Positions 26,059 to 36,875 of a stretch of DNA of 50,881 bases are shown here, piece by piece; within the stretch, counting starts at the first letter, position 1; every line of letters starts with the position of its first letter. The notes under the pieces are model-generated. The model saw only the letters and a list, made by a program, of their open reading frames with translations. It made no database searches and was not told where the DNA came from. The translations under genes were made by a program, and so were the position numbers. The stretch spans positions 1-50,881 of the forward strand of contig JAJDEV010000294.1 in the NCBI GenBank assembly GCA_029259605.1. The letters run 5' to 3'. The stretch comes from Planctomycetota bacterium. GTDB lineage: Bacteria; Planctomycetota; UBA1135; GCA-002686595.

Positions 26059-28047
26059 TCAGTTGGAGCGCGGGCGCGCCGTGCGGAACAGCCAGAGGCA
26101 GATCAGGAGCACCGTGACGCAACCGCTCGCGGTCAGGAGCATCGGAGAGCCGTCCAGGATCTTGGGAAGGGCGTCCTCGGCTCCCATCGCGTTCGGTATC
26201 GCGAGCAGAACGCCGGCGATGGCCTCGCCTGCGATCAGTCCCGACGCGAGGATGATGCCGCGATCGATGCCGCGCGCGCGGTCTTCCTCCGAGCGCGCAC
26301 CGCGCCCGGAGAGCCACGCGAGCACGCCTCCGACGAGGATCGTCGAGGTGGTCGCGAAGGGCAGGTACATGCCGACCGCGACGGGCATGACGTGCATACG
26401 GAACTTGCTCCCGCGCGGCTTGAGGAGGAGCTGGTCGATGAGGATGATCGCAGCGCCGACGAGCGCTCCGCACGCGATCAGGTCCCACGGCAACTCACGG
26501 TCGCCGAAGAAGCCCTGCATCAGGTTGGCGAAGAGCTGCGCCTGCGGCGCCTCGAGCGGATCGGTCGCGTCGCGCAGGCTCTGCGACAGGTGCACGTCCG
26601 TCCCGATGCCCTGCCCCTTGTGGAGCAGGTTCAGGGCAAACCACATCACGAAGGACGAAGTGATGACGCCGACGACCTCCATGAACTGTTGGGAACGGGG
26701 CGTCGCGCCAACGAGCTGGCCGGTCTTCAGGTCCTGGCAGACGTCACCGGACGTGCACGTCGCGCAGCAAACGACCCCCGCAACCCCCATGGTCGCCAGG
26801 ATCGCGACGTGCCCCTCGTATCCGAAGAGCGCGATGAACGCGGACGTGAACAGCACGCTGCAGATCGTCATCCCGCTGACCGGGCTGTTGCTCGAACCGA
26901 CGAGGCCAACGATGTAGGCCGCGACGGCGACGAAGAAGAACGAGCAGACGATCATCAGGACCGTCGCGAGCCCGGCGATGCCGACGTGATCGGTCACCTC
27001 GTAGTAGAGGATGGCTACGATCAGCGTCGTGGCCGCGAGCAGGAACAGGATCCACTTGGGCTCCATATCCGTCTCGGTGCGCGGTGGACGGGCTTCGGAG
27101 CGCAACGACGCGCGATAGCCTCCGATGGTCTCCTGGATCCCGCGCGCGATGCCGTTGCGGATCATCAGGATCGACCACAGGCCGCCGACGATCATCGCGC
27201 CGACGCCGAGGAACCGCAGGTGCGGTTTGATCGCTCCCGCCAGACCATCGGCATCGACGACGCCCGTCGCGCTGGTGGCGGCGGAGAGGACACCCTCGTA
27301 GTCGATCGTGGACAGCACGGGTCCCGCGACGAGCCACGAGATCGCACCGCCGATGAAGACGAGCAGCGCGATGTTCCAGCCGACGATGAAGCCGACGCCC
27401 AGAACCGCAGGCTGAACGCCCACTCCAGCTGCGAAGTGCGCGTGGCCGAGCGCGAGCTTGAGCTTGAGTTCGGCGGCGGCCAGGGCGAAAGCGTCGGTGG
27501 CCAGCTTGATGCATGCGGCGATGCCCATGCCGCCGAAGATCAGCTTCAGCGTCCCGGTTCCGGTTCCGGCGTCACTGGCGTCCCCCGCTTCGAGCACCTT
27601 GGCGCACGCAACGCCCTCGGGGTAGAGCAGGTCCTCGTCCTCGACGATCATCGGCTTGCGCAACGGAATCATGAACAGCACGCCGAGCATGCCGCCCGTG
27701 ATCGATACCAGCGTCGTCGTCCAGAAGTCGAAATCGGTCCACACACCCGCGATCACGAGCGCCGGCATCGTGAAGATGATCCCCGCGGCGAGCGACTCGC
27801 CGGCCGAGGCGATCGTCTGCACGATGTTGTTCTCGAGGATCGTCCCCTTGCTGAGCAATCCGCGCAGAATGCCCATGGAGATGACCGCGGCGGGAATCGA
27901 CGCGCTCACGGTCATGCCGACCTTCAGCCCGAGGTAGACGTTGGCGATCGCCATCACGCAGCCGATCGCGACGCCGAGGACGATGGCACGCGGCGTGATT
28001 TCCTTGAGCAGACCCTCGGAAGCCGTCGGAGTCGATTCGTTCGTCAT
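26059..28047 (-). CDS. OPT-family oligopeptide/metal-chelate transporter
   Basis: A 662-residue inner-membrane transporter of the oligopeptide transporter (OPT/YSL-like) family. About 15 hydrophobic segments are visible. The first cluster (ITPRAIVLGVAIGCVMAIAN, YLGLKVGMTVSASIPAAVIS) is the family start, and the mid part contains GCATCTSGDVCQDLKTGQLVG-like residues (CCATCTSGDVCQDLKTGQLV), equivalent to the conserved D-L-K-x-G loop. Substrates in the family range from peptides to metal-siderophore complexes; the genomic setting does not narrow it. The start is ATG 28047. The gene stands alone between the glycosyltransferase and the secreted propeller protein. Confidence 0.93.
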   Translation of the reverse strand: MTNESTPTASEGLLKEITPRAIVLGVAIGCVMAIANVYLGLKVGMTVSASIPAAVISMGILRGLLSKGTILENNIVQTIASAGESLAAGIIFTMPALVIAGVWTDFDFWTTTLVSITGGMLGVLFMIPLRKPMIVEDEDLLYPEGVACAKVLEAGDASDAGTGTGTLKLIFGGMGIAACIKLATDAFALAAAELKLKLALGHAHFAAGVGVQPAVLGVGFIVGWNIALLVFIGGAISWLVAGPVLSTIDYEGVLSAATSATGVVDADGLAGAIKPHLRFLGVGAMIVGGLWSILMIRNGIARGIQETIGGYRASLRSEARPPRTETDMEPKWILFLLAATTLIVAILYYEVTDHVGIAGLATVLMIVCSFFFVAVAAYIVGLVGSSNSPVSGMTICSVLFTSAFIALFGYEGHVAILATMGVAGVVCCATCTSGDVCQDLKTGQLVGATPRSQQFMEVVGVITSSFVMWFALNLLHKGQGIGTDVHLSQSLRDATDPLEAPQAQLFANLMQGFFGDRELPWDLIACGALVGAAIILIDQLLLKPRGSKFRMHVMPVAVGMYLPFATTSTILVGGVLAWLSGRGARSEEDRARGIDRGIILASGLIAGEAIAGVLLAIPNAMGAEDALPKILDGSPMLLTASGCVTVLLICLWLFRTARPRSN

Positions 28048-28210
28048 GCGCGGATTCTAGGGGCAGCACCCGAGGTCGTCGAAGCACGAAGCGTCAGTAC
28101 GGAAGCGGACATGGGCGGCCGGGCGCGACGATCGTCCCGTTACGAAGGCGATTTCGCGCGCCGCGGGCGTCCCGCATACGGCACGTGGATCCCACCCGAT
28201 CGGGAACGAA

Positions 28211-29395
28211 TCAGGGCGAGACGAGCTGGATCGTGCCCGCCGTTCCATCGAGCACGTACATCCGACCCGACATCGTGACCGCGGCCGAGTAGTTGCCCGC
28301 ACCCGAAAACGCGCCCCCCGCCATGTTGGCGGTCGCGCAATCGGCGAACATCGGGCAGTCGACGGTGCCGGTCGACAGGACCATGCGACGCAGGATGCCC
28401 GTCGCCGAGTCGACCCAGTAGATTTCACCCTCGGCGGTCGTCACCGGCGAGACCGGCGCGGCGACGCTCGCCAGCTCGCCCACGCCCTCGACGCTGACCG
28501 CCATGCCATCCCCCGCGAGCGTCGCGGCGGTCCCGGTCACGCCCCCGAAGAACGCGTCCGGACCGAAGCGCAGAACGCGCACGCGATTCCCGGTCGCCCC
28601 ACCCTCCGTCACGAGCAGCTCACCCGCGCAGTTCACGGACAGCCCGCTCGGCGCGTCGAACCCGGCCACGTTCAGGCTGCCGTCCATCGAACCGGGAATG
28701 CCGAGTCCGGCCACCTGGCGCACGGCGTTGAGCCCGCCGATCGACACTTCGCGGATGACATCGTTGCCGCCGTCGGCGACGAACAGGCGTCCGTCCCCGG
28801 TCGCGATGACTTGCACCGGGTCCGGGCCGAAGCCGAAGCGAGCCGCGCCCCCGGGGCCATCGACAAGGCTCGGCGTCAGGTTCGGGAAGCCGATGTAGAA
28901 CGCCACCGACATCGGATTGAAGCGGTTGACGATGAGGATCGTGTTCGACGTGTGCTCGAGCACGACGAGGTTGCTCGGGTCGAGCACCGCGATGCCCGAG
29001 AGCACGGCGGCGGGCGGCGCGGTGAGCGCGGCGCCGAGCAGCGTGTCGATCTCACCCGCGGCGACGATCGTCGTAACGGTCGGCAAGAGCGGGTCGGCCG
29101 TGAAGTCCAGCTCGAGCACCGAGCCGTCCGCGCCGCTGAGGAACAACACCTCTTCGTCGAGCGACGCCGCGAGCTGGCTCGTCGCGCCGATGGCCGCCAT
29201 GTTCGTGTAGGCGAGCGTCGGTCCCGCGAACGTGTTGTTCGGCGAGTTGCAGCCGTCCGCTCCGAACGACGCCGTGGCGATCGGCGTGAAGGACGAAGCC
29301 ACCGTACCCTTGCGGCAGGAGCTCATGCCGGCGAGGACGAGGCCGAGGACGGCGAAGCCGGCGAAACGGGACAGCGAGGTTTGCGACGCGTGCAT
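28211..29395 (-). CDS. Secreted or lipid-anchored NHL-type beta-propeller protein
   Basis: A 394-residue exported protein of unknown function. Residues 1-26 form a signal peptide (FAGFAVLGLVLAGMSSC) with a cysteine at 27 in a weak lipobox, so it may be a lipoprotein. The rest consists of repeats of about 45 residues with NHL-like blades, for example SGIAVLDPSNLVVLEHTSNT, QVIATGDGRLFVADGGNDVI, SGLSVNCAGELLVTEGGATG, TTAEGEIYWVDSATGILRRM and TMSGRMYVLDGTAGTIQLVS. Six blades would make a propeller, a fold used for protein or sugar binding. No catalytic site is recognisable. It lies downstream of spoVR, 60 bases after its stop, on the same strand. Confidence 0.75.
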   Translation of the reverse strand: MHASQTSLSRFAGFAVLGLVLAGMSSCRKGTVASSFTPIATASFGADGCNSPNNTFAGPTLAYTNMAAIGATSQLAASLDEEVLFLSGADGSVLELDFTADPLLPTVTTIVAAGEIDTLLGAALTAPPAAVLSGIAVLDPSNLVVLEHTSNTILIVNRFNPMSVAFYIGFPNLTPSLVDGPGGAARFGFGPDPVQVIATGDGRLFVADGGNDVIREVSIGGLNAVRQVAGLGIPGSMDGSLNVAGFDAPSGLSVNCAGELLVTEGGATGNRVRVLRFGPDAFFGGVTGTAATLAGDGMAVSVEGVGELASVAAPVSPVTTAEGEIYWVDSATGILRRMVLSTGTVDCPMFADCATANMAGGAFSGAGNYSAAVTMSGRMYVLDGTAGTIQLVSP

Positions 29396-29455
29396 GGGCG
29401 CAGTCTCGCGCCCGCGCGGGGACCCCGCAAGAAAAAGACGTATCGCTAGCGGAGC

Positions 29456-30904
29456 TCAGACGACCTCGCGCCGCTCGACGTCCTGGACCGACGGCCCCTC
29501 GGGCTCGCCCGCCACGTCGCTCTCCGGTGCGCTCACCTCGTGCACGGTGACCTCACCGTCCCGTGCGACGACGCGTTGCCCCTGCTTCTCGAGCGAGGTC
29601 AGCAGGTGGACCGGCCCCTTCCAGAGCTCGGACAGGTTCAGGAGCGTCTCGTTCGCGCGCGCGAGCAGGAGGTCGCGTCCGTCGTGGTGATGCACGAGGA
29701 CGAGCTCGCCCTCCCCTTCCGCATTGACGTCGACCAGCTGGATCTGAGGCAATCCGCCCCACGAGAGTTGGTGCAGGAGCCAGTGCTTGAGCTCGAGCCA
29801 GCTCGGCTCGGGCGCCCCCTCGGCGCGCGGCCCCGGCGGAACGACGATCGGTCGCAGCACGCGCATCGCGAACTCCTCGTCGACGAGCTTGTGTACGAGG
29901 CTCACGTCGTTGTGAACCGCGCGCAGCTGGAACAGGTCCTCGCCGCGTGCCTCGGCCGCCCGGAAGAGCTCGATGCCGATCTTGTACGGGTTCACCTGGC
30001 CGGGCGGACAACTGGTCGCGCCCGAATGGCAATCCGCGAAGTCGAGGATCTCCGAGGCGTCGAGCAGACCACCGGTCAGAAGACGCGAGTGCCAGAACGA
30101 GGCCCACCCCTCGTTCATGATCTTCGTCATGCGCTGCGGCGAGAAGTAGTACGCCTCGTCGCGGACGACGTGCAGCACGTCCTGCTGCCAACCGTCGAGG
30201 CGACCGTGCTTCTCGATGAACCCGAGGATGTCGTAGGTCGGCAGCGCGTCCTTCGCGTCACGCGTCGACGACGTGTCCGGACCGCGCGGCGGTTCGACGA
30301 TGGAGAAGCTCATCGCGTCGAGCGCGCGGCGCGCGCGCTCCGACGCCGGAGTGTAGGCGCTGCGATTCTCGGGCGGGTTCGAGTGCTCGCGCAACGGCAA
30401 GTACGGATCGATCAGCGTGTCGAGCGAAAGGCAGCGATCCAAGAAGCCCTCGACCATGTCGCGCCCGACGAGGTCCATGTAGCGCCGCACGCGAACGGAG
30501 TGGTGCCCCATCGCGTCGAGCATCTTGCGGTTGGTCGGCGCGAACCAGAGGTTGTGCTTGAAGAAGTCCGCGTGGCCGTAGACGTGCGCCATCACGAGTT
30601 TCTGCTCGAGCAGCGAGTTGGACCGGACGAGGTAGGCGTACGTCGGGTCGTTGTTGATGACCAGCTCGTAGATCTTCGACAGCCCCCACTGACGCCCCTT
30701 CTCCAGTCGCTCGAACTCCATCCCGAAGCGCCACGACGGATAGCGCACGGGGAAGCCACCGTAGGACGCCACGCCGTTGACGTCGGCCGCGTCGAGGATC
30801 TCGAAGACGACGTCGTAGAAGTCGAGTCCGGCGGCGCGCGCGGCGCTCTCGACGATCACCGCTTGATACTTCAGCGCGGTCGGGAGTTCGGTCTTCAGCC
30901 GCAT
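29456..30904 (-). CDS. spoVR: SpoVR family protein
   Basis: A 482-residue cytoplasmic protein of the SpoVR/YcgB family, named after a Bacillus spore-cortex gene but widespread in non-sporulating bacteria. The family start (AARAAGLDFYDVVFEILDAA), FPVRYPSWRFGMEFERLEKG, the INNDPTYAYLVRSNSLLEQK segment, MAHVYGHADFFKHNLWFAPT and the later MNEGWASFWHSRL are all conserved. The molecular activity is not known. Its ATG shares one base with the TGA of the yeaH-like gene (TGATG), so the two are coupled. It forms the prkA-yeaH-spoVR unit, induced under nutrient stress in enterobacteria. The C-terminal 25 residues are acidic and variable. Confidence 0.93.
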   Translation of the reverse strand: MRLKTELPTALKYQAVIVESAARAAGLDFYDVVFEILDAADVNGVASYGGFPVRYPSWRFGMEFERLEKGRQWGLSKIYELVINNDPTYAYLVRSNSLLEQKLVMAHVYGHADFFKHNLWFAPTNRKMLDAMGHHSVRVRRYMDLVGRDMVEGFLDRCLSLDTLIDPYLPLREHSNPPENRSAYTPASERARRALDAMSFSIVEPPRGPDTSSTRDAKDALPTYDILGFIEKHGRLDGWQQDVLHVVRDEAYYFSPQRMTKIMNEGWASFWHSRLLTGGLLDASEILDFADCHSGATSCPPGQVNPYKIGIELFRAAEARGEDLFQLRAVHNDVSLVHKLVDEEFAMRVLRPIVVPPGPRAEGAPEPSWLELKHWLLHQLSWGGLPQIQLVDVNAEGEGELVLVHHHDGRDLLLARANETLLNLSELWKGPVHLLTSLEKQGQRVVARDGEVTVHEVSAPESDVAGEPEGPSVQDVERREVV

Positions 30905-32010
30905 CAGCGCCCCCTGCCCAGGAACGTGCGGATCGCCTCGGGAACGTCCTGGCGATCGTTGATGTTCGCGGTCACGAGCACGTCTTCCGTACCGAGCGCA
31001 CCGTCGAGGTCCTTCTTGAACTGCCCCGAACCGTGCGCGCTCTTGACCTGTCCGTAGCAGAACTGGTTCACGCGCGGGAGGATCTCGTCACGCAACATCG
31101 AGACGCACAACTCGGTGTCGCGCGCCGACCAGTTGTCTCCATCGGAGTAGTGGAACGGATAGATGTTCCAGTCCTCGGGCCGGTAGCGCTCGGAGATCTG
31201 CTTGAGGCAGAGCTCGTAGGCCGAAGAGATCTTCGTGCCCCCCGACTCGCGCAGGTGGAAGAACGTGTGCTGGTCGACGACGCGCGCGACGGCGTCGTGG
31301 ACGATGTAGACGACCTCGAGATTCTTGTACTGGCTGCGCAGCCACGTATCGATCCAGAAGGCCTTGATGCGGACGATCTCCTTCTGCTCGCGCCCCATCG
31401 AACCGGACACGTCCATCATGTGGAACACGACGGCCGAGGAATCGGGCTCGGGGCAGGCCGTGCGCATCCGGTAACGGAAGTCGTCGCGTGTCGCGACGAC
31501 GCGCGGAGCGGTCGGATCGTAGGCGCCGCTCGCGATCGTGCGCAGGAGCGCGTTCTTGAACGAGCGCCGGAAGTGTCGCAGCGAGTCCGGACCGTGCCTG
31601 CGCACGCCGTTGTAGCGGCCGCCCGTGCTGTCGAGTTCCTTGACGCCGCGCGGCTCGATGTTGGGGAGCTGGAGCTCGTCGCCGAGCATCTCGGCCAGCT
31701 CGTCGAGATCGACGTCGACCTCGAGGATGTGCGCGCCGGCCTGGTCGCCGGCGCCGCCGACGCCGTCGCCCTCGGTCGCTTCGCCGTCCTGCGACTCCGC
31801 GCCGTCTCCGTCTCCGCTCCCCCCCTTGCCCTTCGGGTTCTCCCCGAAGGTGAAGCGCGGGAGCTCGATCTGCGGCAACGGAATCGAGACCGCGGTGTTG
31901 CCGGCGCGCCCGATGAGCTCGCCGGTCATCAAGTACTTGCGCAGATCCTGGCGCACCCGGCCGCGCACGATCTCACGAAAGCGCGCTCGGTCCGATTCGA
32001 TCCGAAACAC
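30904..32010 (-). CDS. yeaH: DUF444 / YeaH-YhbH family von Willebrand A-like protein
   Basis: A 368-residue protein that acts with the PrkA kinase. The N-terminal half is charged and Gly/Asp-rich (KGKGGSGDGDGAESQDGEAT, a disordered linker about 70-100). The C-terminal half has a VWA-like fold with the MIDAS metal motif D-V-S-G-S-M in VVFHMMDVSGSMGREQKEIV. YPFHYSDGDNW and DDFRYR-type residues are family hallmarks. Biochemical role unknown; in E. coli the YeaG-YeaH pair takes part in adaptation to nitrogen starvation. It starts 4 bases after the prkA stop, and its own stop overlaps spoVR by one base, so the three genes are surely one transcript. Confidence 0.92.
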   Translation of the reverse strand: MFRIESDRARFREIVRGRVRQDLRKYLMTGELIGRAGNTAVSIPLPQIELPRFTFGENPKGKGGSGDGDGAESQDGEATEGDGVGGAGDQAGAHILEVDVDLDELAEMLGDELQLPNIEPRGVKELDSTGGRYNGVRRHGPDSLRHFRRSFKNALLRTIASGAYDPTAPRVVATRDDFRYRMRTACPEPDSSAVVFHMMDVSGSMGREQKEIVRIKAFWIDTWLRSQYKNLEVVYIVHDAVARVVDQHTFFHLRESGGTKISSAYELCLKQISERYRPEDWNIYPFHYSDGDNWSARDTELCVSMLRDEILPRVNQFCYGQVKSAHGSGQFKKDLDGALGTEDVLVTANINDRQDVPEAIRTFLGRGR

Positions 32011-32014
32011 TGAG

Positions 32015-34057
<2,043 letters not shown>

Positions 34058-34390
34058 GGGTTGGAACCTGGACTGGAAGACTGTCCGTGCGCGGGGAGCT
34101 GCACGTCCTTCCTTCGGTTGTCGAAGCCCAGTTCTTGAAACGCAACCTCGTCAGAGCTGGGGGAAGGCTCGCGGAGGCTCGTTCAACCGACTTCGATGCG
34201 TCAGGCGGAGGTTCCGTCCGTCGCATCAGCGACACTCCAGGTTCGCCGGAAACCTTTTCGCTATCCTCTTGAACAAGGGGGCTCGGAGCGAACCGGCGAG
34301 AGGAAGCACGGGTGCACCGTGCCTGCGCGAACGCCGACTCCTGAGAGCCGGATGCGGCGCCCCAACGAACCTCCCCATCGCGAACTTCCC
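34058..34390. other. Divergent intergenic region between prkA and the M28-family gene
   Basis: These 333 bases hold the promoters of the stress cluster and the secreted M28 protein. The frame of the M28 gene is open back to 34196, but with low-complexity Arg/Pro-rich sequence. I see no sigma-54 type GG-N10-GC element and no convincing -35/-10 pair for the leftward gene. On the plus strand TATCCT (34262-34267) could be a -10, but no good -35 stands 16-18 bases upstream. No repeat element is present. Confidence 0.4.
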
Positions 34391-35416
34391 ATGCACCGCG
34401 CGTCACGACGACTCATTTTGCGCGCCAGCCGTACCGCGTGCCGAGGACTCACGCGACTCGCGCGCGCGCTCGTCCTCTTCCTGTTTCTCGTGACTCCGTC
34501 GGTCGCACAGGAAGGCGCAGACCGAGGCGGCGAGCGCCGCGTCGACAACGGCCTCGACAGCGCGCGCGCGTGGCGACACCTCGAAACGCTCGTCGCCCTC
34601 GGCGAGCGCCCCAGCGGCACGATTCCCAACGCCAAGGCGCGCGCCTACATCGCGGACGAGCTCCGCAAGCTCGGCCTCGACCCCTTCACGCAGAGCTTCG
34701 AGGCCCCGACCCCGATCGGCGTCATCACGTACAACAACGTGTACGTGGACATTCCGCCGACCGCGGAGAGCGGCGCGCCGTCCTCCGCGCCGATCGTGAT
34801 CCTCGCTACACACTTCGACACCAAGCTGCTCGAGTTCGAGTTCGTCGGCGCGAACGACGGGGGTTCCGGCACGGCCCTTCTGCTCGAGCTCGCGCGCTGT
34901 CTGCTCGCGCGCGAGCGACGGACGGTCACGTATCGGGTGCTGTTCCTCGACGGCGAGGAGGCGCTGCGCCCCTACTGGGCCGGCGAAGACAACTGCTATG
35001 GCTCGAGGCACCACGTCAAAGAGCTGGGCAAGGACGGCACCCTGGCGCGCGTGCGTGCGTGCGTCCTCCTCGACATGGTCGGTGACGCCGAGCTCGTGCT
35101 CGCGATGGAGGGCTATTCCGACGCACGGCTGGTCGACCTCTTCTTCGGCGCGGCACGACGCCTCGGGCTCGGCGCGCATCTCGGGAAGAAGCCGCACGAC
35201 ATCAAGGACGACCACCTGCGCTTCCTCGACGCCGGCATCCCGAGCGTGGACCTGATCGACTTCGAGTACGGCCCGTCGAACGAGTTCTGGCACACCGGCG
35301 CAGACCGGCTCGACAAGTGCTCGGCGAAGAGCCTCGAGATCGTGGGGCGGATCGTGCTCGAGGGCCTGCCGGAGCTGGAGGCGTTCGCGACGGGCGCGTC
35401 CGGCGCAGCGCGCTAG
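34391..35416 (+). CDS. Secreted M28-family metallohydrolase, glutaminyl-peptide cyclotransferase-like
   Basis: Exported zinc enzyme, most like bacterial/animal-type glutaminyl cyclases, which convert N-terminal Gln to pyroglutamate. The 341-residue precursor from ATG 34391 begins with a long basic n-region, a hydrophobic core (RALVLFLFLVTPSVAQ) and a likely signal-peptidase site after VAQ. Metal ligands are in place: D in VGANDGGSGTA, E in FLDGEEA and H in EFWHTGADRLDKCSAKSLEIVG, the last being a hallmark of the QC type. CYGSRHHVKEL and DMVGDAELV also fit. ATG 34352 is an alternative start that would lengthen the n-region. It ends 7 bases from the convergent stop of the M14-like gene. Confidence 0.85.
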   Translation: MHRASRRLILRASRTACRGLTRLARALVLFLFLVTPSVAQEGADRGGERRVDNGLDSARAWRHLETLVALGERPSGTIPNAKARAYIADELRKLGLDPFTQSFEAPTPIGVITYNNVYVDIPPTAESGAPSSAPIVILATHFDTKLLEFEFVGANDGGSGTALLLELARCLLARERRTVTYRVLFLDGEEALRPYWAGEDNCYGSRHHVKELGKDGTLARVRACVLLDMVGDAELVLAMEGYSDARLVDLFFGAARRLGLGAHLGKKPHDIKDDHLRFLDAGIPSVDLIDFEYGPSNEFWHTGADRLDKCSAKSLEIVGRIVLEGLPELEAFATGASGAAR

Positions 35417-35423
35417 CGCGACG

Positions 35424-36875
35424 CTATTCGAGCACGCGCTCGAGGCGCGACGAACCGGCGCGCGCCGACGCGGCGCTGAGTCCCAGGCGGGTTCCCGGAT
35501 CGCCTTCCACGATCAAGCGCAACCAGCGCGTCTCGCCCCCACCGAGCCACGGGCCGCCGAGCGAAACACCGTCGTCCGCCCCGTGCAGCCGCGCGAGTTG
35601 GTACGCCTCGTCCGCGTCCGAGCGACGCGCGGTCGCGACCAGCTTCGCTCCGTCGAGTCGAAGCATGAGTTCACCGGGCACCTGACGCTGGTCGCCCAAC
35701 GCGCTGAGTGTCGGAATCGAACCGGCGTTGCGCACCGCGACGTCGAGCTGCCAAAGCCCGGGAGCGAGCTCGGTCAACTCGTCGCTCTCGATCCGAACGC
35801 GGGGCAACGAGAAGAGGAGCTCGGCCGTCCGGCGCGCGACCTCGTCGCTCCACGCGCCGAGCGACGTGACCTCGCTCGGACGTCCCCACGCGACCGGATA
35901 GATCCCGAAGGCTTGGAAGGCATAGTCGAAGAAGCTGCCCCCGCTCGAACCGAGCCGTCCCCACGGATGCAGAGCGACGCCACGTGCTTCGGCGCCCGCG
36001 AGCGTCTCGAAGACCAGCGCGTCCGAAGCGGGGAGGACGGCGCCGGGCCACGGCGCGGTCGCGAGGTGCGCGCCGCGTCCCACGTCGCCACCGACTCCGA
36101 CGATGAGGACCAGGTTCGGTGTGCGACCGAGGAAGCGCGCCGCGGCGAGGGACTCCACCTCGGACAACGGGAAATCGCCGGATCCCGGCCGAAGGCTGTC
36201 GGGCCGCCATCCGAGCGGGAAGTTGAGGTCGAAGCGCGTCTCGTCCGTCGCCTCGGCGTCTGCCGCGCGCACGTCCGGGTCCAGCGCAGGCGCGACGAAA
36301 ACGACGTGATCGGCGAGGAGCGAGGCGTACGGCTCCACGGCCGCGTTGCGCACGAGCAGATCCGCGAACGCGAGCGCCGCCTCGGCGCCGAAGTCCTCAC
36401 CGACCCGACCGTAGCCGACGGCGAGGAGCGCCGGCTTCTCCGCGCTCGACGACCCCGGAGCCGTCAGCGTGAGCATTCGAATCGCGTGTCCGTGGCGACT
36501 GCTTCCGAGCGTCTCGAGCGCGCCGAATGCGCCCGCGCGCGCCGCGACGTCGTCGAGCAACGCGTCGATCTCGACCAGGGTCAGCGCGTGCTCGATGCGC
36601 ACGGCAGCGTGGAGCTCGACGGCGGACGCAGCGGTCTCGGGCTCGGTCGGCGCAGCGGCAGCGTCGTCCGCCGGCGGCGGCGTCGCCGTGTCGCCCGCAC
36701 CGCCGTCATCGATCGGCGGTTCCTCCGGATCGGACTTCGCGGGAGCCGTCCCGTCGTCCGTTGTCGGCGCGGGAGTCGACGTCCGCTCCGCTTGTTCGGT
36801 CGGCGGCGGCGGCGCCGCCGTTTCGCCCGTCTCCTGGGCGAGCGCGCCTACGACGATCAACGCGAACGCGATCAC
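35424..36875 (-). CDS. Secreted M14 carboxypeptidase-like protein, catalytic residues lost (second of pair)
   Basis: A 483-residue exported protein starting at GTG 36875, which overlaps the TGA of the upstream gene (GTGA) and is preceded by GGGAG 8 bases away; the frame upstream of this is spurious. A short signal peptide (VIAFALIVVGALAQ) is followed by a Pro/Ala/Asp/Thr-rich linker (about 15-85). The body keeps the M14 outline: LGSSRHGHAIRMLTLT, KPALLAVGYGRVGEDFGAEAALAFADLL (H-G-x-E expected), HVVFVAPALDPDV and FDLNFPLGW. The zinc ligands H and E, the N-R pair, the H of the third ligand and the final Glu are replaced or absent, so I infer a non-catalytic binding protein. The C-terminal part looks like a beta-sandwich. 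Confidence 0.65.
   Translation of the reverse strand: MIAFALIVVGALAQETGETAAPPPPTEQAERTSTPAPTTDDGTAPAKSDPEEPPIDDGGAGDTATPPPADDAAAAPTEPETAASAVELHAAVRIEHALTLVEIDALLDDVAARAGAFGALETLGSSRHGHAIRMLTLTAPGSSSAEKPALLAVGYGRVGEDFGAEAALAFADLLVRNAAVEPYASLLADHVVFVAPALDPDVRAADAEATDETRFDLNFPLGWRPDSLRPGSGDFPLSEVESLAAARFLGRTPNLVLIVGVGGDVGRGAHLATAPWPGAVLPASDALVFETLAGAEARGVALHPWGRLGSSGGSFFDYAFQAFGIYPVAWGRPSEVTSLGAWSDEVARRTAELLFSLPRVRIESDELTELAPGLWQLDVAVRNAGSIPTLSALGDQRQVPGELMLRLDGAKLVATARRSDADEAYQLARLHGADDGVSLGGPWLGGGETRWLRLIVEGDPGTRLGLSAASARAGSSRLERVLE

Noticed and set aside
29405-29455. T-run (TTTTTC on the minus strand) after spoVR as a Rho-independent terminator
   Set aside because: The preceding CGCTAGCG is self-complementary but leaves no loop, so no stable stem precedes the T-run.
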